The notes under the pieces are model-generated. The model was given only the letters and a program-made list of their open reading frames with translations. It was not told the DNA's origin and ran no database searches. Positions 26,581 to 33,975 of a stretch of DNA of 36,635 nt are shown piece after piece (within the stretch, counting starts at the first letter, position 1; each line of letters opens with the position of its first letter). Origin of the DNA: Acidobacteriota bacterium (GTDB lineage Bacteria; Acidobacteriota; Vicinamibacteria; Vicinamibacterales; JAHECP01); contig JAHECP010000027.1 of assembly GCA_024641665.1 (NCBI GenBank), positions 11,141 to 47,775 on the forward strand, read 5' to 3'. The position numbers were made by a program, and so were the translations under genes.

Positions 26581-27012
26581 GGGGCCATTCTAGCAGAGCT
26601 TCGATGAGGAGCGAGCGGGGGCCTCACCACGGAGGGCGCGGAGACGGTTTACCGTGGAGGGCACGAAGGGCGCGGCGGCCTTCTTCGTTGGGATCACGCT
26701 GTCACGTCGTGCCAGCGCCCCGCCTTCGCACTCTGCGTTACGGCCTGCCGGGCCGAAGCGCCGTGGCGCGAAGGCCGGCGGGCAAGCCAACGCCCAGGGT
26801 GCAGCGCCCGGACGTTGCCCTGCGGCGCCCGGTCCTCGCCCTGATGGTGGCGCACGTCGTGCGCAGGTATCCGGGCGCCGCGGCCGCGATGCGGCGTGCC
26901 GTGACGACAGCGGTGCGGCAGGCGGGCATCATCGGATCGGTTGTGAAGGAGGGATGCCGGCGGGCAGTGGGTAGGACGCTCACCCCAGTGGCGAACCGCC
27001 ACGATTCCACGT
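26581..27012. other. gene-free spacer with repeats
   Basis: No convincing gene. Holds CCACGGAGGGCGCGG-type repeats at 26624-26675, the CTTCGCxCT...CGGCGGGCAAGCC motif (about 26719-26790, split by a GC-rich insertion), and the phoU-tail copy at 26832-26863. A short open frame at 26889-27020 (starting MRRAVTTAVRQAG) shows no recognised family and no ribosome-binding site. Confidence 0.6.
26832..26863 (-). pseudogene. copy of the phoU 3' end (direct repeat left)
   Basis: Thirty of 32 bases match 31478-31509, which encode the last residues of PhoU (RDVRHHQGEE). On the minus strand this copy still reads HDVRHHQGED. Weaker similarity continues about 15 bp outward. It has no further phoU sequence. 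With the real phoU end it brackets the cassette array of block 2. Confidence 0.8.
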
Positions 27013-27396
27013 TAGACTGACGATTCTTGCAGTCTCCAGCATGTTTCACATACGAAACGTCTCTCACCAACAGATTGAGGCCCAGGAACTTCCGCTCAGC
27101 GTCCCCGAATCGTGTCCAACGATAGACTGACCCTCTTCGCAGTGATTGTCGTCATGATATCCAAGTCGGCGCGATTTCTGGTTCGCCACCCGGACCCCAA
27201 CCGACGTGATGCGACTGCGACACGAGCCGCCGCGCGCTCGATCGTCGTGCTATCATGCCGCCGATCAGCGGCTTGCGACGCGCCACGCGTGGGTGGCGCG
27301 GACGCCGGTCGAGCCCGGGTGTTGAATGGGCGAGTGAGTCCGTGTGGCAGGCTCGCAGTCTAGTTCCGCGGACTTGATTAAGAGCGAGAAGGACCG
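27013..27396. other. non-coding leader of accessory block 2 (copy B)
   Basis: Counterpart of 7958-8342: TAGACTGAC at 27013 and 27123, CGTGCTATCAT at 27245, CGCAGTCTA at 27354, with near-identical spacing to copy A. GTTAGAC (27012) also fits the GTTRRRY core of integron sites. No gene; the first cassette gene starts at 27397. Confidence 0.7.
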
Positions 27397-28050
27397 ATGG
27401 ACTCGAATGAGGGCTGGGTGTTCATACCCGGCCTGGCGCTGCTCTTGACGCTGGGCGCGGCCGTTGGGACTGCCATCGCGCGAGACTACAGCAGTCGTCG
27501 GGATGCGAGAATCCGGACAGTGGTTTTGGTGTGGGCTCTGACTGGGGTTCATTTCACTCTCGTCGTTGTGGCCGCCGCGTGGTCGACATGGCACTTCAGC
27601 CTTGTCGGGCCGCTCGCCTTCGGAGGTGGAGTGGTGCTCATGGGTGTCGGCGCCGCAATATGCCTCGGGGCGGTGCACGCGTTTCGGTCGCTCAGGCGTC
27701 TGAACCTTCTGAACCACACGCGCTTGGTGACCGAAGGCGTATACCGGTGGAGTCGGAACCCGCAAATCATCGGGTGGACGCTCGTGCTGCTGGGTCTCGG
27801 CCTGGTTCGCCGATCGGCCATGGTTCTGTTCCTAGCACTTCTCTGTTGGGTCGGCTACCGACTTCACATGCCAACCGAGGAAGAGCACCTCCAGCGGATC
27901 TTCTGGGAGTCCTATGAGGCCTATCGGCGTCGCACGCATCGCTACTTCGGACGGCCGGGCGGGGTCGGAGAGAATGCAGGCAATGGAGGCGCCGCCGAAC
28001 AAGCGCATGCACCCGACGGCCGCTCGCTGACGCACCGCGGCCGCGGGTGA
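27397..28050 (+). CDS. ICMT/PEMT-like membrane methyltransferase
   Basis: Integral-membrane protein of 217 residues with about five helices and a variant ICMT signature VTEGVYRWSRNPQIIGW (residues about 111-127; SRNP in place of RHP), then MPTEEEHLQRIFWESYEAYRRRTHRYFG, the usual C-terminal block. The last 18 or so codons read through the attC-like site at 27994-28066, so the true domain ends near residue 190. GAGAAGGA gives a ribosome-binding site. Fourth member of this superfamily in the window. Confidence 0.85.
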   Translation: MDSNEGWVFIPGLALLLTLGAAVGTAIARDYSSRRDARIRTVVLVWALTGVHFTLVVVAAAWSTWHFSLVGPLAFGGGVVLMGVGAAICLGAVHAFRSLRRLNLLNHTRLVTEGVYRWSRNPQIIGWTLVLLGLGLVRRSAMVLFLALLCWVGYRLHMPTEEEHLQRIFWESYEAYRRRTHRYFGRPGGVGENAGNGGAAEQAHAPDGRSLTHRGRG

Positions 28051-28066
28051 TGCGCGGTCGTTGGGC
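27994..28066 (+). other. attC-like site 6
   Basis: Textbook form: left core GCCGAAC (27994-28000), arm AAGCGCATGCACCCG, a GGCCG...CGGCC centre, arm GCGGGTGATGCGC, and right core GTTGGGC (28060-28066). One unpaired base is visible in the inner arm. It overlaps the end of the preceding frame. Confidence 0.85.
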
Positions 28067-28090
28067 CGACCACGAGAGGGAGCGGACCTG

Positions 28091-28630
28091 ATGCGATACG
28101 GATCGAAACGGGCCTTGCTGGCCGCGATCAGGACGGAACACGACGCGCTTTGCGCGCGGCTTGACGAGATACCGAGGTCTCGTTGTCTGGAAAAGGGCGT
28201 CTGGGGCGACAACTGGACGGTGTCCGACCTCGTCGCGCATCTGGCTGAGTGGCAAAGGATGTTCCTGAAGTGGTACGACGACGGCCTACAAGGAGCCATC
28301 CCTGCGATGCCGGCACCCGGCTACAAGTGGAACGAACTGCCACGACTCAACCGAGCGATACGGGCGAAGCACCGTTCTCGCCGTCTCGTCTCGGTTCGGC
28401 GCGATTTCGATGCGGGGTACGGCCGGATTCTGGGAATCATCGAGGGTCTTTCGACCGGCCAACTTCTGGCGCGTGGGCATTTTGCCTGGACGGGCAGGTA
28501 TCCGCTCGTCACGTATCTGGGTCCCAATACGGCAAGTCATTACCGATTCGCTACGAGAGTAATCAAACGATGGCTGGCGGCCACGGCGGGACGCGCGCGC
28601 TCCGACTCGCGGCCCAACAAGCGGCTGTAG
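28091..28630 (+). CDS. ClbS/DfsB-family four-helix protein
   Basis: Protein of 179 residues in the DinB-like helical superfamily, ClbS/DfsB branch: KRALLAAIRTEHDALCARLDEIP, then GDNWTVSDLVAHLAEWQRMFLKWYDDG with the conserved W...LxxHLxxW, and a terminal ...TASHYRFATRVIKRWL helix. ClbS protects E. coli from colibactin; other members are uncharacterised. GGGAG about 9 nt upstream supports ATG 28091. The C-terminal NKRL reads into attC-like site 7. Confidence 0.85.
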   Translation: MRYGSKRALLAAIRTEHDALCARLDEIPRSRCLEKGVWGDNWTVSDLVAHLAEWQRMFLKWYDDGLQGAIPAMPAPGYKWNELPRLNRAIRAKHRSRRLVSVRRDFDAGYGRILGIIEGLSTGQLLARGHFAWTGRYPLVTYLGPNTASHYRFATRVIKRWLAATAGRARSDSRPNKRL

Positions 28631-28686
28631 CCGACGGCCGCCGGCCTTGACGCAGCGCGGCCGCGGGTGATCCGCAGGCGTTGGGT
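28612..28686 (+). other. attC-like site 7
   Basis: Left core GCCCAAC (28612-28618, full RYYYAAC fit), arm AAGCGGCTGTAGCCGACGG, GC-rich centre, arm CGGGTGATCCGC, right core GTTGGGT (28680-28686, full GTTRRRY fit). Very close in sequence to site 6. Confidence 0.87.
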
Positions 28687-28705
28687 GGACAGTGGTGAGG
28701 ACGAG

Positions 28706-29203
28706 ATGATCCCGGAACTGGTCGGCTCATTCGATCGTTCGTTGGCGTTCATGCGGGGGCTCATCGCCGATCTCTCGGATGAGGAGATGGTCCTGCAACC
28801 GCCAGGTGCGCCCAACCACGCTGCGTGGACCCTCGGCCACGTGATTCACAGCTGCCAGGCGATCGCAGGGGAGCTGGGCGTGGTGCCGTGGCTGCCGGAT
28901 GACTGGGAGCTTCGCTTTGGCTACGGAAGCGCCCCGGCCGCCGCAGCCGACTCCGGGAGCTCCTGCAAGGCAGCGTTGCTGGCGTCGCTTGCAGATGCGA
29001 GCAATCGCCTGCGGGAGGTTCTCCTGGCAACCGACGAGAGCCGGTTGAGTGAGCCGTTGCCCGACGAGCAGACGCGCGAGATTCTGCCGACCCTGGGCGA
29101 CGCGCTGCTTCAGGTCGTCTCCGCCCACACAGCGTTTCATGCGGGGCAGCTCGCAGCCTGGCGACGGGCCATCGGTCGACCACCGGTAGGAGTATTCGTC
29201 TGA
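28706..29203 (+). CDS. DinB-family protein
   Basis: Protein of 165 residues with the DinB metal-binding four-helix plan: His in AAWTLGHVIHS (residues about 42-52) and the C-terminal pair HTAFHAGQLAAWRRAIG. Members bind a divalent metal and are tied to stress responses or, in bacillithiol/mycothiol users, to thiol transferases. The start ATG 28706 follows GTGAGGACGAG. Single-gene cassette between attC-like sites 7 and 8. Confidence 0.87.
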   Translation: MIPELVGSFDRSLAFMRGLIADLSDEEMVLQPPGAPNHAAWTLGHVIHSCQAIAGELGVVPWLPDDWELRFGYGSAPAAAADSGSSCKAALLASLADASNRLREVLLATDESRLSEPLPDEQTREILPTLGDALLQVVSAHTAFHAGQLAAWRRAIGRPPVGVFV

Positions 29204-29212
29204 TGGACGTGC

Positions 29213-29285
29213 AACCAACAAGCGGATGCGGCTGACGAAGCCGCCGCAGGCGATGGAGCGTCCCAGCTGATCCGCCGTGCTAGGC
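29213..29285 (+). other. attC-like site 8 (degenerate right core)
   Basis: Left arm CCAACAAGCGGATGCGGCTG (from 29215) pairs with CAGCTGATCCGC before a right core that reads GCTAGGC (29279-29285) instead of GTTAGGC. One base change would have inactivated the crossover site. Confidence 0.6.
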
Positions 29286-29314
29286 ATCAGCGCGATCTTA
29301 CAGGGGAAGTCCCC

Positions 29315-29905
29315 ATGTTTCCACCTCTCGATCTGCAAGACGCGGTCCTGACTGCTTGGAGAACCAACAGTCGCGTCACAGACTACCTCATCGCGCACAT
29401 TCCCCCGGTCCTCTGGTCCGCGACCGTCCCCGGAGTCCCGAGCCGCACGATCAGGGCGGTCGCTGCCCATGTCCACAACTCGCGGTGCACGTGGATCAAG
29501 ACCCTGGGCCGTGAGCATGGGATCGTCGCCCCTGTACGGGTGGATCACCGGGCCGTCACTGCTCGGCAGCTGGGCACGGCCCTCAAACGGAGCAGTCGCG
29601 GCATCGCTGCCCTTCTGGTTCTGGGTTGTAGGCGGGGGGGGCGCGTACCGCCATCCAAGGCCTATGTACGGCGTAACCTGCCCCTGGACGTCGGGCATGT
29701 CCTGACCTACTTTATCGCGCATGAGGCGCATCATCGAGGGCAGATAGTAATGGTGGCCCGGCAATTGAAGTGCCGCCTGCCGGCGTCGGTAACAGCCGGG
29801 TTGTGGGATTGGCGCACACGAGGGCGCGAGGAGAGCGCGTCGCCTCGCGCTGATCTCCGTCAGCTGGCGTCGGCCGCAGTAAAATGGGGGAGTCGCCGTG
29901 GGTAG
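29315..29905 (+). CDS. DinB-family (DUF664-like) protein
   Basis: Protein of 196 residues. It has the DinB hallmarks: AVAAHVHNSRCTWIKTLG with the first His near residue 50 and TYFIAHEAHHRGQIVMVARQL (residues about 131-151) with the HxxHH-RGQ triad-like end. These bind Ni or Zn in structures of relatives. GGGGAAG lies 5 nt before the ATG. The C-terminal frame overlaps the next gene by 22 nt, so both sit in one cassette. The middle part contains a run of eight G at 29633-29640, a spot prone to sequencing or replication slippage. Confidence 0.83.
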   Translation: MFPPLDLQDAVLTAWRTNSRVTDYLIAHIPPVLWSATVPGVPSRTIRAVAAHVHNSRCTWIKTLGREHGIVAPVRVDHRAVTARQLGTALKRSSRGIAALLVLGCRRGGRVPPSKAYVRRNLPLDVGHVLTYFIAHEAHHRGQIVMVARQLKCRLPASVTAGLWDWRTRGREESASPRADLRQLASAAVKWGSRRG

Positions 29906-30408
29906 TGATTACGAGCGGAGGCGAACTCGAGATTCGTCTACGCGACCGAATGCTCTACATCGCCGTCAAGGGGCCAGGACGAGGCCTTGCAAGTCTCTAC
30001 CTCGGTAGCCGCGATGACGTCTCGATCCTCCACGCGTCCGCGGCGCTCGGCACCGCTCACTACCACCGTAGCGGCGAAACGTGGTCGCTTCGGAACGGCT
30101 TCGACTGGAAGGTCCGTGATACTCCCGGTACGGGCGGCGCACCGGCTTCTGAACGCCAGGAGTTCCTCGCAAGCGACGGCTGGCTCGCCAACTCCAGCCA
30201 GCCGGGCTCGCCGGTGCGCGAGTTTGCAATCAAGCTCACTCCAGAGCAGCAATACCTGGGCATCACCTTCCTTGCGATCGACACGATGGAAGTCACCTAC
30301 TGGCCGCCCTCAATGGCGGACGACTGCCGCGCGGTGGACCTGCTCAGAGGCGACCCACCGCAAGTCGTGAGGCTCCAGCCGGAAACGTGGCATCGGATCA
30401 CGAAGTGA
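29884..30408 (+). CDS. hypothetical protein
   Basis: Protein of 174 residues starting MGESPWVVITSGGELEIRLRD; overlaps the DinB-like gene by 22 nt in another frame. No signal peptide or membrane helix; beta-rich pattern (RMLYIAVKG, GLASLYLGSRDDVSILHASAALGTAHY) and a conserved-looking GETWSLRNGFDW. I do not know the family. The two genes look translationally coupled inside a single cassette. Confidence 0.7.
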   Translation: MGESPWVVITSGGELEIRLRDRMLYIAVKGPGRGLASLYLGSRDDVSILHASAALGTAHYHRSGETWSLRNGFDWKVRDTPGTGGAPASERQEFLASDGWLANSSQPGSPVREFAIKLTPEQQYLGITFLAIDTMEVTYWPPSMADDCRAVDLLRGDPPQVVRLQPETWHRITK

Positions 30409-30414
30409 ATGGCC

Positions 30415-30490
30415 GCCTAACCCCTCGTTGCAGCGAACAACACCCGGGCGTTCGCCCGGGCGTTGCCGCTGAACTCAGACGCCGTCATGC
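30415..30490 (+). other. attC-like site 9
   Basis: Left core GCCTAAC (30415-30421, perfect RYYYAAC), arm CGTTGCAGCG, a strong central hairpin CCCGGGCG-TT-CGCCCGGG (30443-30460), arm CGCTGAACTCAGACG, right core GTCATGC (30484-30490; GTT changed to GTC). Confidence 0.62.
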
Positions 30491-30519
30491 AGCGCAACCG
30501 GAGCCACGCGAGGACCGAG

Positions 30520-31209
30520 ATGCCGGGGGCGGCCTACTACGTGACTCGGCTTTCAGGTGACCGGCTTCGAAGGTGCTACGAGCGGGCACCTCAGCGTGTC
30601 AAGCAGTACCTCGATGCAGAGATCACGTACGTTCTCGGTCGGGTTGAACCGGCGGCTTCAGTTCTGGAACTCGGATGCGGGTATGGCCGGGTCTTGGTTC
30701 CGCTCACTCGGGCGGCTCAGTGGGTCGTGGGAATCGATACGTCACTGGAGAGCCTCGTGCTGGCCCGTAGGTCAACGGTCGGCGCCGCCAGGTGTGGGCT
30801 GGCTGTGATGGATGCGACGGCTCTCGGCTTCCGTAACGGCGCCTTCGACATGGTCGTGTGTATCCAGAACGGGATCTGCGCCTTCCGAATCGATCCCCGG
30901 ACGTTGCTGCGGGAGGCGCTCCGGGTGACTCGCCCCGGAGGTCGTCTGTTGTTCTCCAGCTACTCCGAGGCGTTCTGGCCGCACCGGCTGCTTTGGTTCG
31001 AACGGCAGGCGGAGGAAGGACTCGTCGGGGAGATCGACTACGCCGAGACCGCCCCAGGGGAGATTGTCTGCAAGGACGGTTTTCGGTCCGGCACGCTCAG
31101 CGCCGACGAATTCACGCAGCTGTGCGGCCAGGTAGGTGTCCAGCCCAAGATCGTCGAGGTGGATCAGTCGAGTGTGTTCTGCGAGATCACAGTGCCAAGC
31201 GCTGCATGA
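30520..31209 (+). CDS. SAM-dependent class I methyltransferase
   Basis: Rossmann-fold methyltransferase of 229 residues. Motif I VLELGCGYGRVLVPL (residues about 54-68), acidic motif II VVGIDTS, VMDATAL and DMVVCIQNGICAF, then the post-II LREALRVTRPGGRLLFSSYS. Substrate not deducible. ATG 30520 (start of MPGAAYYVTRLSG) is favoured over ATG 30487 because the earlier codon lies inside attC-like site 9 and GAGGA precedes 30520. Single-gene cassette, last in block 2. Confidence 0.87.
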   Translation: MPGAAYYVTRLSGDRLRRCYERAPQRVKQYLDAEITYVLGRVEPAASVLELGCGYGRVLVPLTRAAQWVVGIDTSLESLVLARRSTVGAARCGLAVMDATALGFRNGAFDMVVCIQNGICAFRIDPRTLLREALRVTRPGGRLLFSSYSEAFWPHRLLWFERQAEEGLVGEIDYAETAPGEIVCKDGFRSGTLSADEFTQLCGQVGVQPKIVEVDQSSVFCEITVPSAA

Positions 31210-31277
31210 CAAGCGCGTGCGGCCGTCGGCGCTCGTAGTGACCGGAAGGTGCCGCGGCTGAAGCGCGCGCGCCAGAC
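31204..31277 (+). other. attC-like site 10 (degenerate)
   Basis: Left end GCATGACAAGCGCGTGCGGC (from 31204) pairs with GCCGCGGCTGAAGCGCGCGC before GCCAGAC (31271-31277), where the right core GTTAGAC would be expected. It overlaps the stop of the methyltransferase. The 187 bp from here to the phoU stop hold no gene. Confidence 0.5.
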
Positions 31278-31464
31278 AACCGGCATCCACGGCTGACCGA
31301 TCTCTGAACTGAAAGACCACGACAGATCTTCCGGGCGAGGACAATGCTGATCTCGCGGTGGCGGGGGATCGCGTCGACTTTGGGGTCCAAAGATGCGCGC
31401 CGCAGGCCCTCTTCCGCTCGGTACCCGGAATGCGAGCGCTTCGCCCAAGGCCCCAAGCCCCGTC

Positions 31465-32148
31465 CTACGTCGCCGGCTCCTCGCCCTGGTGGTGGCGCAC
31501 GTCGCGCGCCGAGACCATGAAGATGACCTCCTCGGCGACGTTGGTGGCGTGGTCCCCGATGCGCTCGAGGTGGCGCGAGACCAGGATCAGGTCGAGCGAG
31601 GGCTCGATCGTCCGCTGGTCCTGCAGCATGAAGGTGAGCAGCTCGCGGAAGACCTGCGTCTTGAGCGCGTCGAGCGTGTCGTCCCGGTTGAGCACGCTCT
31701 GGGCGAGCGCCGTGTCGCGGCGCACGAAGGCGTCGAGCGCGTCGCGCAGCATCGACTGCGCCAGGTCGCCCATGCGGGGGATGTCGATCAGCTCCTTGAC
31801 CGGGGGGTGCCGCAGGTAGCGGCGGGCCGCCTCGGCGATGTTCACCGCGAGATCGCCGACGCGCTCGAGGTCGCTGTTGATCTTGAGCGCCGACACGATC
31901 GCGCGCAGATCCACGGCCATCGGCTGGTGAAGCGCCAGCAGCTTGAACGCGCGGCGGTCGATGTCGATGTGCAGCAGGTTGAGCGGCCCGTCGCCGTCCA
32001 GCACGCGCTCGACGAGCTCCGCGTCGCGCTCCACGAGCGCGTGCACGGCGGCCGCCACGCGCTCCTCGGCCAGGCCGCCCATCTCGAGCAGCCGCGCCTT
32101 GAACTGCTCGAGCTCTTCCTGGAAGTGCGGTACCACCCGTTCGGTCAT
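31465..32148 (-). CDS. phoU: phosphate-signalling protein PhoU
   Basis: Cytoplasmic regulator of 227 residues made of two PhoU helical bundles, each with the metal-binding E-x-x-D-like pattern: LKINSDLERVGDLAVNIAEAA (residues about 89-109) and LVSRHLERIGDHATNVAEEVIF (190-211). It links the Pst transporter to the PhoR kinase and dampens the Pho response. It lies 41 bp downstream of pstB. Its 3' end (31478-31509) is duplicated at 26832-26863, on the other side of the cassette array. Confidence 0.97.
   Translation of the reverse strand: MTERVVPHFQEELEQFKARLLEMGGLAEERVAAAVHALVERDAELVERVLDGDGPLNLLHIDIDRRAFKLLALHQPMAVDLRAIVSALKINSDLERVGDLAVNIAEAARRYLRHPPVKELIDIPRMGDLAQSMLRDALDAFVRRDTALAQSVLNRDDTLDALKTQVFRELLTFMLQDQRTIEPSLDLILVSRHLERIGDHATNVAEEVIFMVSARDVRHHQGEEPAT
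31478..31509 (-). repeat. direct repeat right (within phoU 3' end)
   Basis: The intact member of the 32-bp pair (2 mismatches to 26832-26863). Position at the end of a conserved gene and pairing across a 4.6-kb accessory block fit an integration target duplication. Confidence 0.75.
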
Positions 32149-32157
32149 TCGAATCCC

Positions 32158-32186
32158 TCGCCTGACGCCTGACCCCTGCCCCCTGA
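32158..32186. repeat. CCTGACCCCTGCCCCCTGAC repeat
   Basis: Short CTGAC/CCCCTG text between phoU and pstB, same family as the trunk of the element at 20691-20791. May reduce or modulate read-through between the two genes. Confidence 0.55.
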
Positions 32187-32189
32187 CGA

Positions 32190-33026
32190 CTACCCGAAAC
32201 GGCCCGTCACATAATCTTCCGTCAGCTTCTCCGTCGGCGCCGTGAAGATCCGGTCCGTCGGCCCGAACTCGACGAGCCGGCCCAGCCAGAAGAACGCCGT
32301 GACGTCCGAGACGCGCGCGGCCTGCTGCATGTTGTGCGTCACGATGACGATCGTATAGGTGGACTTGAGCTGGTAGATCAGCTCCTCGATGCGCTGGGTG
32401 GCGATCGGGTCCAGGGCCGAGGCCGGTTCGTCCATCAGCAGGATCTCGGGGCGGATGGCCAGCGCCCGCGCGATGCACAGCCGCTGCTGCTGGCCGCCCG
32501 AGAGCGCGAGCGCCGGGTCGTGCAGCCGGTCCTTCACCTCGTCCCAGAGCGCGGCGGACTTCAGGCTCTCCTCGACCCGGCCCGCCAGCCCGGCCCGCGT
32601 CCCCGCCAGGCCGTTGATGCGCAGGCCGTACGCGACGTTCTCGAAGATCGACTTCGGGAAGGGGTTCGACTTCTGGAACACCATGCCGACCCGGCGCCGC
32701 AGCGCCACGACGTCGGTGCCGGGACCGTAGACGTCCTGTCCCGCCACGCGCACCCGTCCCTCGACGCGCGTCCCCGGAATGATGTCGTTCATGCGGTTCA
32801 GCGTCCGGAGGAACGTGCTCTTGCCGCACCCGGACGGGCCGATGAAGGCGGTCACCAGGTTCCGGCGCATGCCGAGCGAGATGTCCTCGAGCGCCCGCTT
32901 CGGCCCGTAGTAGAAGTTCAGGCGCTCGACCTCGATCTGCACCGGGGCGTCGGACGGCCGGGCGCCCTCCTGCAGCGGCGCGGACAGCGTGGACAGGGGC
33001 GGCAGCGACGTCGTCGACTGGGTCAT
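32190..33026 (-). CDS. pstB: phosphate ABC transporter ATP-binding protein
   Basis: ATPase of the high-affinity PstSCAB phosphate importer, 278 residues. Walker [10 protein letters not shown] (near residue 63), Q-loop [12 protein letters not shown], signature [16 protein letters not shown], Walker [14 protein letters not shown] and the H-loop VTHNMQQA are all intact, with the PstB-specific RMNDIIPG and [14 protein letters not shown]. An N-terminal extension of about 28 residues precedes the domain. pstS, pstC and pstA are not in this operon. A double 7-mer with PHO-box spacing lies 66-83 bp upstream of its start. Confidence 0.97.
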   Translation of the reverse strand: MTQSTTSLPPLSTLSAPLQEGARPSDAPVQIEVERLNFYYGPKRALEDISLGMRRNLVTAFIGPSGCGKSTFLRTLNRMNDIIPGTRVEGRVRVAGQDVYGPGTDVVALRRRVGMVFQKSNPFPKSIFENVAYGLRINGLAGTRAGLAGRVEESLKSAALWDEVKDRLHDPALALSGGQQQRLCIARALAIRPEILLMDEPASALDPIATQRIEELIYQLKSTYTIVIVTHNMQQAARVSDVTAFFWLGRLVEFGPTDRIFTAPTEKLTEDYVTGRFG

Positions 33027-33091
33027 GGGAGTCTGAGAATGATACCGTCGCTGCCTACCTTACCGCGCACGAATTTCGCGTCGATTTCTGG

Positions 33092-33109
33092 CGTGTAAAC
33101 ACCGCGTAA
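33092..33109 (-). promoter_or_regulatory. candidate PHO box upstream of pstB
   Basis: On the minus strand: TTACGCG, spacer GTGT, TTACACG. Two 7-bp direct repeats with a 4-bp spacer (11-bp period) is the known PhoB-box geometry, and the same sequence with one difference occurs at 36214-36231. Possible -10 hexamers (TATCAT near 33041) lie between it and pstB. Confidence 0.65.
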
Positions 33110-33112
33110 CGG

Positions 33113-33205
33113 GGCCAGAGGCCAGAGGCCGGAGGTCAGGGGCCGGAGGCCGGGGGCGGAGGCGGGAGGCCGGTGCCGCAGGCGGGAGGCCGGGGCCGGC
33201 CCCCT
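33113..33205. repeat. GGCCAGAGGCCGGAGG degenerate tandem repeat
   Basis: Low-complexity purine-rich text built of GGCCAGA, GGCCGGAGG and GGCGGGAGGCCGG variants between the kinase stop and the pstB promoter region. No gene. Confidence 0.75.
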
Positions 33206-33207
33206 CC

Positions 33208-33975
33208 TCAGCCGGCCAGCGGCCCCATCGACGGCGTGTCGGACGCCGTCAGGAACTCGCCGACCTGGCGGCGCAGCTCGTCCTGGATGACGTGGACCTT
33301 CTTGCGGGCGTCGAGCGTCCGGAACCCGAACTCGTCGGCGAGCGACTGGTACTCCTTCAGCAGCTGCCGCTGGTAGGCGCGGAAGCTGTCGTAGATGTCG
33401 TCGCCGAGCTTCATGTCCATGCCCGACTCCCAGTAGTTCATGCCCCGCGACTCGAGCACGCGCCGGATGAGCGTGTCCACGTCGATCTTCAGGTAGAACA
33501 CCAGGTGGGGCGCGATGGCGAAGCCGTAGAGGCTCCGGATCCAGCCGCGGTCGACGCCGCGGATCCCCGCGCGCGCCATGGCGGTGAAGATGTAGCGGTC
33601 CGACAGGACGATGAAGCCCGCCTTGAGGGCCGGGATGATCTCCTTCTCGAGCCGGTCGGCGAAGTCGGTCGCGTAGAGCAGCACGAAGGTGAGCTTGTTC
33701 AGGGTGTTGCTCGACTTGGCCAGGTCGATGGTCGGCTGCATCAGCGACGAGCGCGTCCACCCGGTCTCGATGACGCCGTAGCCCTGCACCTCGAGCCACT
33801 CGCGCAGGAGCGCGATCTGCGTGGACCGGCCCACGCCGTCGCTGCCCTCGATCGCGATGATCTTGCCCGGGTACCCGCCGATCGACAGGTAGGGCAGCGG
33901 GTAGCCGTAGTAGGAGCCGGGCTCGACGATGGACGACGGGCCGGCGTCACTCGTCGGATTCGGGTTGTCGGTCAC
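33208..33975 (-). CDS. thymidylate-kinase-like protein with altered P-loop
   Basis: Protein of 255 residues of the thymidylate kinase fold. The P-loop reads EGSDGVGRST, with Arg50 where the catalytic Lys of GKT/S should be. It keeps the DRY motif (LSDRYIFTAMARAG) and a Y/W-ESGMD segment shared with its neighbour, and has a 36-residue N-terminal extension. The GTG start at 33975 overlaps the upstream paralogue by 29 nt. It is probably a non-catalytic or weakly active partner. A role in nucleotide or polyphosphate metabolism is guessed from the ppx/CHAD context only. Confidence 0.8.
   Translation of the reverse strand: MTDNPNPTSDAGPSSIVEPGSYYGYPLPYLSIGGYPGKIIAIEGSDGVGRSTQIALLREWLEVQGYGVIETGWTRSSLMQPTIDLAKSSNTLNKLTFVLLYATDFADRLEKEIIPALKAGFIVLSDRYIFTAMARAGIRGVDRGWIRSLYGFAIAPHLVFYLKIDVDTLIRRVLESRGMNYWESGMDMKLGDDIYDSFRAYQRQLLKEYQSLADEFGFRTLDARKKVHVIQDELRRQVGEFLTASDTPSMGPLAG

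Noticed and set aside
26889-27020. Small gene MRRAVTTAVRQAG... before leader B
   Set aside because: No ribosome-binding site, no recognised family, and its end coincides with the conserved leader motif.
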